A DNA stretch of 64,000 nucleotides from Prochlorococcus sp. AG-459-E08 (GTDB lineage: Bacteria > Cyanobacteriota > Cyanobacteriia > PCC-6307 > Cyanobiaceae), in NCBI GenBank assembly GCA_003209425.1, contig QCRB01000003.1, forward strand, positions 27,208-91,207, read 5' to 3'. A model generated the notes under the pieces. The model did not search any database. It saw only the letters and a program-made list of their open reading frames with translations, and was not told where the DNA came from. The position numbers and the translations under genes were made by a program. Below, one piece after another: positions 43,701-52,438 of this stretch (position 1 is its first letter; every line of letters starts with the position of its first letter).

Positions 43701-44679
43701 ATCTGACACTTCCTTTTAGATCAATATTATTAGAACTTCTATTTAACGGAACATTTAGATTGAAGTTTGAATTCAAAGTCCCGTAATTTAAGTTTTCAGA
43801 ATTTCCTACTAAATTATTGTCTTTACAAAAAAACCTAGTTGAATCTGAATTTATATTCTCTGAAAAATCTTCTGGTTTTATTTTTAAATTATTAAAAGAA
43901 AACCCTCCTTTGCAAAATGTTCCAGTTGATAATTTATTAAATTTAAAGTTAGATTTAAATTTTCCCTTTTTAAAGCTAATTTTTCTATCCCCAAGACTAT
44001 ATTCAGAGCTCTTAAGATCTAATCCTTTAGAAAATAATTCCAACTTTAAGAAATCTTTATTCAATTTTTTATTAAACTTTAATTGCAGAAAACCTTTCCC
44101 ATCAAAATTGGATTTTATATTTGCAATGATTTGTCTATTACTTGACTTGTAAATAATGTTACCTTTTACTCTTGTTTCTAATCCTGACTTTTTAATGTTA
44201 AAAGTTGAATATTTATTAATGTAAAAATTCAAGTCATATTTTAATTTAGATTTTTTAATAGTTTTGCTTTCTTTGTAAGGTTTATCCCTTTTAAAAAAAT
44301 CTCTATCAATATTAATTTCAGCATTATCAGGCCTTATTTTTACTATCCATTTTTGTTTTAAGAAAGACCTAATAGGCATAATTCCCAAATATACATTTTG
44401 GGCTTTGATTTCAGATTCTATATTTCTTTTATCATTAATTTTAGAATCACCTACAGAAATGCCTAAAAATCTAATCCCGATATATTCACCTAAATCAACA
44501 TTTTTATTTAAAATTTTCTCAATATTTTTTTCTAGTTCTAATTTCCTGGAAGTATAAGCTTCTTTTAAAAAATTATCTAATAAAAAGGTGCCTAAAAACC
44601 CTAAGGGTAAAATCATCCCTACCAAAAGAATCTTTATATTTAAATTTAGAGATCTAATTTTTTCCAAGCTAGAACCCAA
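40720..44679 (-). CDS. tamB: TamB/DUF490 family large beta-rich protein
   Basis: 1319 aa with N-terminal TM; C-terminal block KVGKDLNARGLIYLKKGRANLYTTPFKLDK...GLIGGNSANL...IGLDITDAINFAFQTVPGRDDLSPLGILTFQANPNLELLGSYDSNGDWKSQVQLFFRY is TamB-like. Confidence 0.85.
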   Translation of the reverse strand: MGSSLEKIRSLNLNIKILLVGMILPLGFLGTFLLDNFLKEAYTSRKLELEKNIEKILNKNVDLGEYIGIRFLGISVGDSKINDKRNIESEIKAQNVYLGIMPIRSFLKQKWIVKIRPDNAEINIDRDFFKRDKPYKESKTIKKSKLKYDLNFYINKYSTFNIKKSGLETRVKGNIIYKSSNRQIIANIKSNFDGKGFLQLKFNKKLNKDFLKLELFSKGLDLKSSEYSLGDRKISFKKGKFKSNFKFNKLSTGTFCKGGFSFNNLKIKPEDFSENINSDSTRFFCKDNNLVGNSENLNYGTLNSNFNLNVPLNRSSNNIDLKGSVRYVNSLNPDIKISGNLPFWFDRTGIKFGEIDSSFKINRTQLSNLNIFRKNDIRGFVTAKGELKGKISDPDISIKFNVDYPHFKGIRIRETWEGDIQNKNNQLYLNMKNRYSPIPSFLSIKFDSNLKLDNVSFSRVFNSNKGSIEVVKENNNYIWKSDNFPLDELELSIRNNQFDSIKGIINGSGSISSDQSNFGGRLAWSLGKYRNIELDNSLFDFNFKENSFNFNSSLYPIDGGIIEAEYNSNKNNFVNLYFSNISTSWTILTAIDIFNFDIKKVTPISKSNILDDLEINKENNSFRERIDFINNFVENNNAQDEKFNLQKYLNKFSSRYNAKISIEGNRPSNYKLNAKLDGYLDTSRDDYKNKKEEFSIDLEGGFIKGKGFLRIKKLPLSTANIFFNQPKDFIGGLDIDLFYDLDTKSFSSEIYSNNSSIKNKKIGIDKGLIEFKNSIFDIDFSLFTNGSEIPINIEGSIPINKSDNLDLRLIGNGKFIELLDIFADEYFTFKEGEVNLRMIIKGSLSKPILNGFIVIKDSEIDFYKNIIKDINSLIIFDFDSLEIKNLKAKAEDSGDIFIRGSLPFYAKNDAVLSEISITTNKFNLKTDNSNFLIDSDIYLSGSFENPVLEGNLSLNDGFVNLNSNNQNNKSDKNIKRTEYKKDWQELHWNKNQSIEIITNETILNSVFLGKTLPNYLDNLSFNNLKLKLGPDFKVQYADIIQAYLDTKLDLNINGKVGKDLNARGLIYLKKGRANLYTTPFKLDKNKDNYILFASRSGVVPFINFSLISKVPESIIPINENNQDSNISSDINANATSNSFGSFGIGNSRLIKIEASYEGFLDQLSFEDENRRIQLRSTPSYNRSQIIGLIGGNSANLINRAFISQLNNADAFSERFQLSLYPALLENNDSLNNIFSNENLDIENDGQLSSNEQFSSQAWVAEIGLDITDAINFAFQTVPGRDDLSPLGILTFQANPNLELLGSYDSNGDWKSQVQLFFRY

Positions 44680-44731
44680 AAATAGAGTAGGCTTACAAAA
44701 TATAAGAAATTAATGAGGGCAAAGCCACTAA

Positions 44732-45175
44732 ATGTCTTTTTTTGAACTATTAGAAAACACACCAAAAATTTTTGGAATCGTGGGAATATTTCTTTTTATT
44801 TGCACCATAGCAGCTTTTATATTGAATTTTGGCTTTAAATTTCGAATAATTGGAGCAACCATTTTTTCATTATTGCTTTCTTTAAGTAGTTGGGCATTTA
44901 TACAAAGCTACACTGAAAAAGTAGTAGTAGAAGACGCAAAATATCTTCCAATAGTTTATGACAACGGGTTCGATTTGATTATTGCTAAAGCAGATGATGA
45001 TTTTCTAAAAGAATCTATTGAACCCACTTTAGAACAACTATCTAATAATCTTAGAAAAGGTAGCCGCTCTGGTGCAGAAGTAAAAATAAAGATAAGGAAA
45101 CTTGAAAAGATTAAGGATGATGTAAGTAAGCCTGTGGTAATAGGAGAAGTTCAAAAAAATATAAAAATGAATTAG
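44732..45175 (+). CDS. Ycf51 family membrane protein
   Basis: 147 aa, two N-terminal TM helices, FRIIGATIFSLLLSLSSWAF...LPIVYDNGFDLIIAKADDD similar to Ycf51. Confidence 0.75.
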   Translation: MSFFELLENTPKIFGIVGIFLFICTIAAFILNFGFKFRIIGATIFSLLLSLSSWAFIQSYTEKVVVEDAKYLPIVYDNGFDLIIAKADDDFLKESIEPTLEQLSNNLRKGSRSGAEVKIKIRKLEKIKDDVSKPVVIGEVQKNIKMN

Positions 45176-45184
45176 TATCTAAAA

Positions 45185-45592
45185 ATGGAAATTAAAAAAT
45201 TTTTAGATTTTTTACCATCTAACTTTAGACATGAGAAATCTTTTTTTATTCAAAATAATCTAACTGATTTAGAAAAACTAAGTAATCTCTCAGACTCAGA
45301 TATAAACGAGATTCAAAGAAAATCTCAATTATGTACATTTAATAATTTAAAGAAAATTAGAACTATAGCTATTTTCAAAAAAGAAATTTCAATTTCTCCA
45401 CCCGAAGCATATCTACTTTTACATTGCGGAATTGGATCTATTAAATCATTATCACTATCTACCCCTTACGAATTAGAAAGCAAAATTGGAAGATTAGAAA
45501 GAATACTTAGAGTAAAAACTGATGCAGATATAACTTTTGGTCTCTTAAAAAAATGGATTAAAAGAGCAAAGCAGATCTGCAAATCTTTTTGA
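45185..45592 (+). CDS. DUF4332-like helix-hairpin-helix protein
   Basis: 135 aa; ISPPEAYLLLHCGIGSIKSLSLSTPYELESKIGRLER resembles DUF4332. Confidence 0.65.
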   Translation: MEIKKFLDFLPSNFRHEKSFFIQNNLTDLEKLSNLSDSDINEIQRKSQLCTFNNLKKIRTIAIFKKEISISPPEAYLLLHCGIGSIKSLSLSTPYELESKIGRLERILRVKTDADITFGLLKKWIKRAKQICKSF

Positions 45593-45643
45593 AATCTTGG
45601 TTAAAAAAATTTTTTAATGTAGAATTTAGTAAAACTTTTTATA

Positions 45644-45910
45644 ATGAAATCTTTTTTATTTTTTTTATTTTTGTTTTCCAACTCTTTATGTCCTGTTTTT
45701 GGTCAATCGAACTTATTAGAAAGTGTAAAAAAGAATCCAGACGAAGCTATTAATATTTGTAATAAGTTTAGGGAGTTTAATTCAAAGGGTATTTCCGCTA
45801 ATTCAGATAAAGCTATAGAGTATGTATCAAAAAAAAATAAGTTAACCCCCGTTAATGCAGAAATTTTTTCTATTTACGTCATAGGACATCACTGTCCGGA
45901 TATTATTTAA
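45644..45910 (+). CDS. Small secreted hypothetical protein
   Basis: 88 aa with clear signal peptide MKSFLFFLFLFSNSLCPVFGQS; mature part has C and HHC near the C-terminus. Confidence 0.7.
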   Translation: MKSFLFFLFLFSNSLCPVFGQSNLLESVKKNPDEAINICNKFREFNSKGISANSDKAIEYVSKKNKLTPVNAEIFSIYVIGHHCPDII

Positions 45911-45917
45911 AGCTTAA

Positions 45918-47498
45918 ATGTATGGTTCAAGATGTTTTGATGAGTCTCTGGTACTAAAAGATGGAGTCAGACTTATATCAAGGATATGGTTGCCTCATGG
46001 CAATGGTCCATGGCCTACATTATTAATGAGACAACCTTACGGTAGGGAAATAGCTTCTACTATTACCTATTCACACCCTGTATGGTGGGCCTCAAAAGGA
46101 TATATGGTGATAATTCAAGATGTTAGGGGCATGGGCTCCTCTGAGGGAGTCTTTAATGGTTTTTCACAAGAAGCTAGCGATACTTCAGAAACACACAAAT
46201 GGGTGAGATCTCTTAAAGAATGTAATGGGAAACTTGGCTTATATGGTTTTTCCTATCAAGGATTTACTCAACTAATTGGCGAATCAAATTCAAAGCCCCC
46301 CGATTGTTTATCTCCAGCAATGACTGGAATGAGTATTAAAGATCATTGGTGTTCAGATGGAGGAGCATATTGGTGGCATAACAATATTGCATGGGGACTG
46401 CAAATAGCAGCACTAAAAATGAAAAGAGAAAATAATTTTACTGGGTGGGAGAAGATAAGGTTATCCTTAGAAAATAAAAGTTATCTAAGTGAAGGAATTG
46501 ATATTTTAAAAAAATACGATCCTAATAGCTTTATTTTACAATGGCTTGAGAATTTAAATAATGATTTCCCCTTTGAAGAATTTAAGCCTATTTCAACATG
46601 GATTAAACAACCCATGTTAATTATTGGAGGACTCTGGGATCCACATCTAAAGGGGGCATTTGATCTTTATAAAAAATCTAAAGAAGCTGGTGGTAGCCCA
46701 GAAATACTTATTGGTAATGCTACTCATCTAAATTGGTGGGAGGGATCACAAAGATCTTTATTAAAATTTTTTGATAAGCATTTAAAAATAGATAAAAATA
46801 TTAATTTAAAGGATATTAAAATAGAAAGGAAAATATGGAATATTTCATTAAATAGATGGGACGAATTTGATAATAAATTTCATTCTGAATTTAATTTTGG
46901 GCTTAGAAGCGATGGAACAGCGAATATAGATGTTGAAGATGGAAGTCTGACTTTAAATTCAAAAGGATCAGGATGGTTCACAATTGTTCATGACCCATGG
47001 AGACCTACTCCATCTGACGGTGGTCATTTAGGACCAAATCCAGGAAAGTTTTGTAGAAATATTATTGATAAACGTCTGGATGTTGGCGTGTTTCAAACCA
47101 ATTCTTTTAAAGAAGATCAATATTTCAAAGGAGTTCCTATATTAGAAATCTCTATAAAAAGTAATCAGCCCAGTTTCGATATCTGTCTTGCTTTATCTTT
47201 CGTTGAAGAAGATGATGAGAAGGTAAATCAATTCTCAACCGGTTTCTTAAGAGTTAAAAACTCCAAAATAAGTAAAGAATGCATTTATCAAATCTCTATG
47301 CAACCAACAAATATTTGTTTAATTAAAAGTAGCAAGCTTCGCTTATCTATATCTGCAGCAGCTTATCCTGCTATTGGAATTAATCCTGGATTTAGGGGAG
47401 GAAATATTGGAGCCCCTTCAGCAAATCATAGGATTATAACTTTAAGTTTTAACCTTAATAAAACATTTATGAAAATGAACCCTTTTTTTAATAAATAA
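45918..47498 (+). CDS. CocE/NonD family hydrolase
   Basis: GVRLISRIWLPHGNGPWPTLLMRQPYGR; VIIQDVRGMGSSEG; LGLYGFSYQGFTQ; PMLIIGGLWDPHLKGAFDLY. Confidence 0.9.
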   Translation: MYGSRCFDESLVLKDGVRLISRIWLPHGNGPWPTLLMRQPYGREIASTITYSHPVWWASKGYMVIIQDVRGMGSSEGVFNGFSQEASDTSETHKWVRSLKECNGKLGLYGFSYQGFTQLIGESNSKPPDCLSPAMTGMSIKDHWCSDGGAYWWHNNIAWGLQIAALKMKRENNFTGWEKIRLSLENKSYLSEGIDILKKYDPNSFILQWLENLNNDFPFEEFKPISTWIKQPMLIIGGLWDPHLKGAFDLYKKSKEAGGSPEILIGNATHLNWWEGSQRSLLKFFDKHLKIDKNINLKDIKIERKIWNISLNRWDEFDNKFHSEFNFGLRSDGTANIDVEDGSLTLNSKGSGWFTIVHDPWRPTPSDGGHLGPNPGKFCRNIIDKRLDVGVFQTNSFKEDQYFKGVPILEISIKSNQPSFDICLALSFVEEDDEKVNQFSTGFLRVKNSKISKECIYQISMQPTNICLIKSSKLRLSISAAAYPAIGINPGFRGGNIGAPSANHRIITLSFNLNKTFMKMNPFFNK

Positions 47499-47550
47499 TT
47501 ATTTTTTGGGTTAATAATTTGATATTATTAATCCTTAATATCTCCTATTA

Positions 47551-49815
47551 ATGATAGAGACAAATCAAGCAGACTGGATTAAATCAGAAGCCATCAACTT
47601 AGAAAATTGTTGTAATGATAATCCATTAAAAATATTAGGTCCTCATTTTTATGAAGAGCAATGGATTATAAGGGTATGGATGCCTGAAGCAGATGAAGTT
47701 AAAATAAATTTTAAAAATAAAACTTACAAGGCTGAAAGCATCAACCATAAATGGCTTTTTGAAGCAATACTGCCTGAAAATCCAAATTCTAATTACGAAA
47801 TAAATATTTCAAGGGGTGGTATTACTCATACACAACATGATCCCTGGTCTTACAGAGAAGAGTGGATGGGAGAAGTTGATAGGCACCTTTTTGCAGAAGG
47901 TAATCATCATCATATTTGGGAAAAAATGGGAGCACATCTTATTGAGAACAAGAATAAAAAGGGGGTTATGTTCTGCATTTGGGCTCCAAACGCAAAATCA
48001 ATTTCGATAATTGGAGATATAAATTCTTGGGATGGAAGACATCATCCAATGCAAAAAAGATTAGGGGGAATTTGGGAACTATTCATACCAATAATGAAAG
48101 AGGGAGACAAATACAAATATGAAATAAGAACACAAAAAGGTCATATTTATGAAAAAGCTGATCCATATGGTTTCCTGCATGAAATCAGGCCTCAAAATGG
48201 TTCAATAGTATCAAAATTGAAAAATTTCAAATGGAATGATATTTCTTGGATTAACAATAGAGATTCCTCAAGTCAAATTAACAAGCCAATTTCAGTTTAC
48301 GAAATGCATTTGGGAAGTTGGCTTCATGAATCAACAGATAATAAATATCTTGAAGAAAATGGGAATACTAGAGACCCTGTGCCTGCTGCAGATTTAAAAC
48401 CTGGAACAAGATTATTAACTTATCCAGAAATAACCGAAAAACTTATTCCCTATGTAAAAGAGAGAGGATTTACTCATATTGAACTAATGCCAATTTCTGA
48501 ACATCCCTTTGATGGTTCATGGGGTTACCAGGTTACAGGTTGGTATGCACCGACAAGTAGATTTGGGACTCCAAATGAATTTAGAGAGTTTGTAAATAGG
48601 TGTCATGAAGAGGGTATAGGAGTAATACTTGATTGGGTTCCTGGTCATTTCCCTAAAGACAAGCATGGTTTAGCATTTTTTGATGGTTGTCATCTTTATG
48701 AACATGGTGATTCACGTATAGGGGAACACAAAGAGTGGGGAACTTTGATCTTTAATTACAGCAGAAACGAAGTTAGAAATTTTCTAGTAGCTAATCTTAT
48801 TTATTGGTTTGAAGAATTCCATATTGATGGCATAAGAGTAGATGCGGTAGCTTCAATGCTATACAGAGATTATCTACGTCCAGATGGAGAATGGATACCT
48901 AATGAGAATGGTGGGAATGAAAACATAGAAGCCGTTAAATTTCTTCAACAGGCTAATCATGTACTCTTCCAACATTTCCCTGGGGCACTTTCTATTGCTG
49001 AAGAATCAACAACATGGCCAATGGTAACCAAACCAACAGACATGGGAGGATTAGGGTTTAATTTAAAATGGAATATGGGGTGGATGCACGATATGCTTGA
49101 TTATTTTGAGATAGATCCATGGTTCAGACAATTCCATCAAAATAGTGTAACTTTCTCAATAACATACAACTATACAGAGAACTTTATGCTTGCTCTTAGT
49201 CATGATGAGGTTGTCCATGGTAAAAGTCATCTCTTGCATAAAATGCCAGGCGACGACTGGAAGAAATATGCAAATACTCGAGCTTTACTAACTTATATGT
49301 GGACCCATCCCGGTAAAAAAACGATATTTATGGGAATGGAATTTGGACAAAGACAAGAATGGAATGTTTGGGATGATCTTCAATGGGACTTACTAGAATT
49401 TGAACCTCATAAAGGTATCAGAAACTTGGTTGATGACCTAAATGCACTTTATAAAAATGAACCTGCACTATGGAAAAATGATTTTGATCCTTATGGATTC
49501 CAGTGGATTGATTGCAATGACAAATCTAATTCAGTAATAAGTTTCATGAGAAGAGAAAATGATACAAATGAGTGGCTTGTTATAGTCGCGAACTTTACTC
49601 CTAATACTCATGGGTCATATAAAGTAGGTGTTCCAGTAGAGGGATTCTATAAAGAGATATTTAATTCAGATGGCTCTAGATACGGAGGCAGTAACAAAGG
49701 AAATATGGGTGGAAAAGCAACTATAAATTACAATATTCATGATTATCAAAATGCTCTCGAGCTAGCTTTGCCGCCATTAAGCGTAAGTATATTCAAACAT
49801 CAACCAAAAAAATAA
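47551..49815 (+). CDS. glgB: 1,4-alpha-glucan branching enzyme
   Basis: [43 protein letters not shown]. Confidence 0.97.
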   Translation: MIETNQADWIKSEAINLENCCNDNPLKILGPHFYEEQWIIRVWMPEADEVKINFKNKTYKAESINHKWLFEAILPENPNSNYEINISRGGITHTQHDPWSYREEWMGEVDRHLFAEGNHHHIWEKMGAHLIENKNKKGVMFCIWAPNAKSISIIGDINSWDGRHHPMQKRLGGIWELFIPIMKEGDKYKYEIRTQKGHIYEKADPYGFLHEIRPQNGSIVSKLKNFKWNDISWINNRDSSSQINKPISVYEMHLGSWLHESTDNKYLEENGNTRDPVPAADLKPGTRLLTYPEITEKLIPYVKERGFTHIELMPISEHPFDGSWGYQVTGWYAPTSRFGTPNEFREFVNRCHEEGIGVILDWVPGHFPKDKHGLAFFDGCHLYEHGDSRIGEHKEWGTLIFNYSRNEVRNFLVANLIYWFEEFHIDGIRVDAVASMLYRDYLRPDGEWIPNENGGNENIEAVKFLQQANHVLFQHFPGALSIAEESTTWPMVTKPTDMGGLGFNLKWNMGWMHDMLDYFEIDPWFRQFHQNSVTFSITYNYTENFMLALSHDEVVHGKSHLLHKMPGDDWKKYANTRALLTYMWTHPGKKTIFMGMEFGQRQEWNVWDDLQWDLLEFEPHKGIRNLVDDLNALYKNEPALWKNDFDPYGFQWIDCNDKSNSVISFMRRENDTNEWLVIVANFTPNTHGSYKVGVPVEGFYKEIFNSDGSRYGGSNKGNMGGKATINYNIHDYQNALELALPPLSVSIFKHQPKK

Positions 49816-49935
49816 GAAAGGCTCACTTAAATAGTGCTTCATATAAATGTTCATATAACGCTTTTGATCTGCTTAGCATTGTAAGATTTTTAAGTTGGAA
49901 TTTTAATTTTTTTTTAAAACATATCTAATTAAAAA

Positions 49936-50976
49936 ATGGGTGAAAATTTACCGCTACTTCTTTCTGCCGCATTAGGTAAAAAAGTACATAGGCCTCCAGT
50001 ATGGATGATGAGGCAAGCAGGAAGATACATGAAAATCTATAGAGATTTAAGGGAGCGTTACCCAAGTTTCAGAGAAAGGTCTGAAAACCCTGAACTATCG
50101 TATGAGATATCAATGCAGCCTTTTCACGCTTTCAAACCAGATGGTGTGATCCTTTTTTCAGATATTCTCACACCTCTTCCAGGTATGGGCATAAATTTTG
50201 AAATAATAGAAAGTAAAGGTCCAATCATTGAGGACCCAATAAGAACTCTTAGCCAGATAGAAAATCTAAAAGAGTTAAATCCAAGTGAGAGTTTAAGCTT
50301 TGTAGGTCGAGTTCTTTCTTCGCTAAAAAAAGATGTGAATAATGAGGCAACAGTTTTAGGTTTTGTTGGAGCACCTTGGACTCTTGCTGCATATGTAGTT
50401 GAAGGTAAAAGCAGTAAAAATTATTCTTTAATAAAGTCTATGGCTTTTAAAGAACCAGATTTACTTCACAAACTTCTTGATCATTTCGCAAAATCTATTG
50501 GCGAATATCTTAAATATCAAATAAAATCTGGAGCGCAAGTAGTACAAATTTTTGATTCATGGGCAGGTCAACTAAGCCCAGAAGATTATGATATCTTTGC
50601 AGGGCCTTATCAAAAAAAAGTTGTTGATATTGTAAAAGAGAAATACCCTGAGACACCAGTAATTCTTTACATTTCAGGAAGTGCTGGCGTATTAGAACGA
50701 ATGGCAAAAACTGGCGTAGATATAATTTCATTAGACTGGACAGTAGATATTGAAGAGGCTTCTAAAAGAATACCTAGTGGGATAGGAATACAAGGTAATG
50801 TTGATCCTGGCATTTTATTCGGAAACAAAAAATCAATAAAAGAAAGGATAGATAATACTTTTAATAAAATTAAAGACCGGAAGTATATTCTTAATTTAGG
50901 TCATGGGATTTTACCTGGAACTCCAGAAGAAAATGCTCAAACGTTTTTTGAACACGGTAAAAAACTCACTTACTAG
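49936..50976 (+). CDS. hemE: Uroporphyrinogen decarboxylase
   Basis: [61 protein letters not shown]. Confidence 0.97.
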   Translation: MGENLPLLLSAALGKKVHRPPVWMMRQAGRYMKIYRDLRERYPSFRERSENPELSYEISMQPFHAFKPDGVILFSDILTPLPGMGINFEIIESKGPIIEDPIRTLSQIENLKELNPSESLSFVGRVLSSLKKDVNNEATVLGFVGAPWTLAAYVVEGKSSKNYSLIKSMAFKEPDLLHKLLDHFAKSIGEYLKYQIKSGAQVVQIFDSWAGQLSPEDYDIFAGPYQKKVVDIVKEKYPETPVILYISGSAGVLERMAKTGVDIISLDWTVDIEEASKRIPSGIGIQGNVDPGILFGNKKSIKERIDNTFNKIKDRKYILNLGHGILPGTPEENAQTFFEHGKKLTY

Positions 50977-50984
50977 TCAAAATC

Positions 50985-51968
50985 TTGGCATACAAAAACT
51001 TATTAATAACAGGAGCAAATGGTTGTGTTGGCCAATATTTAGTTGATTGGTTTTTAAAAAACACAAAATTCAGACTTTATCTCATGGTTCGAGATAAAAG
51101 TAAGTTGCCAATATCTATTCAAAAAAATAAACAGGTCAAATTAATAGTCTGTGATATCAGGAAATCAAATAGATATAAAAAAGAAATTAGTCAAATTAAT
51201 TATTTAATACATACAGCTACAGCTTGGGGAGATCCAAGAAGAACATATGAAGTAAATGTTAAAGCTTTTGAAGAATTACTTGAAATGCTTGATATTAAAA
51301 AGTTAGAAAAGATCATTTATTTTTCAACAGCTAGCATTCTTGATACACAAACAGAATTAATGAGAGAATCATTGATTTATGGAACAGAATACATACAAAC
51401 AAAATATGAATGTTTCCAGAGACTTAGAGAAAGCTCATTTGCAGAAAAAACATTCGCTGTTTTCCCTACATTAGTTTTTGGTGGAAATCTTGGCAAAAAA
51501 AGTAAATATCCTGTGAGTTATTTAACTAGTGGATTAAAAGAAATTGGAAATTGGCTTTGGATAGCAAGATTTTTTAAACTCGACTCTAAATTTCACTTTA
51601 TACACGCAAATGATATCGCTCAGATTTGTGGGTTTCTAATTAAAAATCATAAAGAAGAGAAATACAAAGGCTTTAGAAAATTTGTTCTAGGTCAGAAATT
51701 TATTTCAATTGATCAGGCCATAATTACACTTTTAAAAAGGAATAATATGAGGAGATATTTTGTGATACCTCTTACAAAAAAAATTCTAAAAATATTATTA
51801 AGAATTCTTCCCATTCAAACCACCCCTTGGGATAGCTTCAGTATAAAGAAATATGACTTTAATCATGTCCCCATCACTAATCCTGAGACTTTCAAACTTA
51901 AAAGTTACGCCAAGTCTCTGAATGATATTTTAAGGTTATCAAAGTTACCAAGCTGTAATAACAATTAA
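50985..51968 (+). CDS. NAD-dependent epimerase/dehydratase family protein
   Basis: LLITGANGCVGQYLVDWFL Rossmann motif; atypical SDR active-site region. TTG start. Confidence 0.85.
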   Translation: MAYKNLLITGANGCVGQYLVDWFLKNTKFRLYLMVRDKSKLPISIQKNKQVKLIVCDIRKSNRYKKEISQINYLIHTATAWGDPRRTYEVNVKAFEELLEMLDIKKLEKIIYFSTASILDTQTELMRESLIYGTEYIQTKYECFQRLRESSFAEKTFAVFPTLVFGGNLGKKSKYPVSYLTSGLKEIGNWLWIARFFKLDSKFHFIHANDIAQICGFLIKNHKEEKYKGFRKFVLGQKFISIDQAIITLLKRNNMRRYFVIPLTKKILKILLRILPIQTTPWDSFSIKKYDFNHVPITNPETFKLKSYAKSLNDILRLSKLPSCNNN

Positions 51969-52027
51969 AATTCTCACAGTTAGGTTCCCAAAGCCTTGTA
52001 ATATATATAAATAAGTAAATTTTAATT

Positions 52028-52378
52028 ATGTTACGTTCAATCTTTGCGGGTTTATTCGCAATAGTTTTAACTCTAGGTCTAGGAATTTCATCAGTTTCAG
52101 CTAAGACTGTTGAAGTAAAACTAGGAACAGATGCTGGAATGCTTGCATTTGAACCAAGTACAGTAACCATTAGTGCTGGTGATACAGTTAAGTTCGTTAA
52201 TAATAAATTAGCTCCTCACAATGCTGTTTTTGATGGACATGAGGAATTAAGTCATGCTGACCTAGCTTTTGCTCCAGGAGAGTCTTGGGAAGAAACATTT
52301 GATGTTGCAGGAACTTATGATTACTATTGCGAGCCTCACAGAGGAGCTGGAATGGTAGGTAAAGTTATTGTTGAATAA
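52028..52378 (+). CDS. petE: Plastocyanin
   Basis: Signal peptide plus [15 protein letters not shown] and [20 protein letters not shown] copper ligands (H, C, H, M). Confidence 0.97.
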   Translation: MLRSIFAGLFAIVLTLGLGISSVSAKTVEVKLGTDAGMLAFEPSTVTISAGDTVKFVNNKLAPHNAVFDGHEELSHADLAFAPGESWEETFDVAGTYDYYCEPHRGAGMVGKVIVE

Positions 52379-52438
52379 ATCTTATAATACTTAAGTACTT
52401 TTTACTTAATACTAAATACAGTCATAATTATATTTTGA

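Noticed and set aside
42674-44152. Plus-strand ORFs 42674..43018 and 43817..44152
   Set aside because: Leu/Phe/Ser-rich shadows antisense to the tamB-like gene; typical of AT-rich coding DNA.
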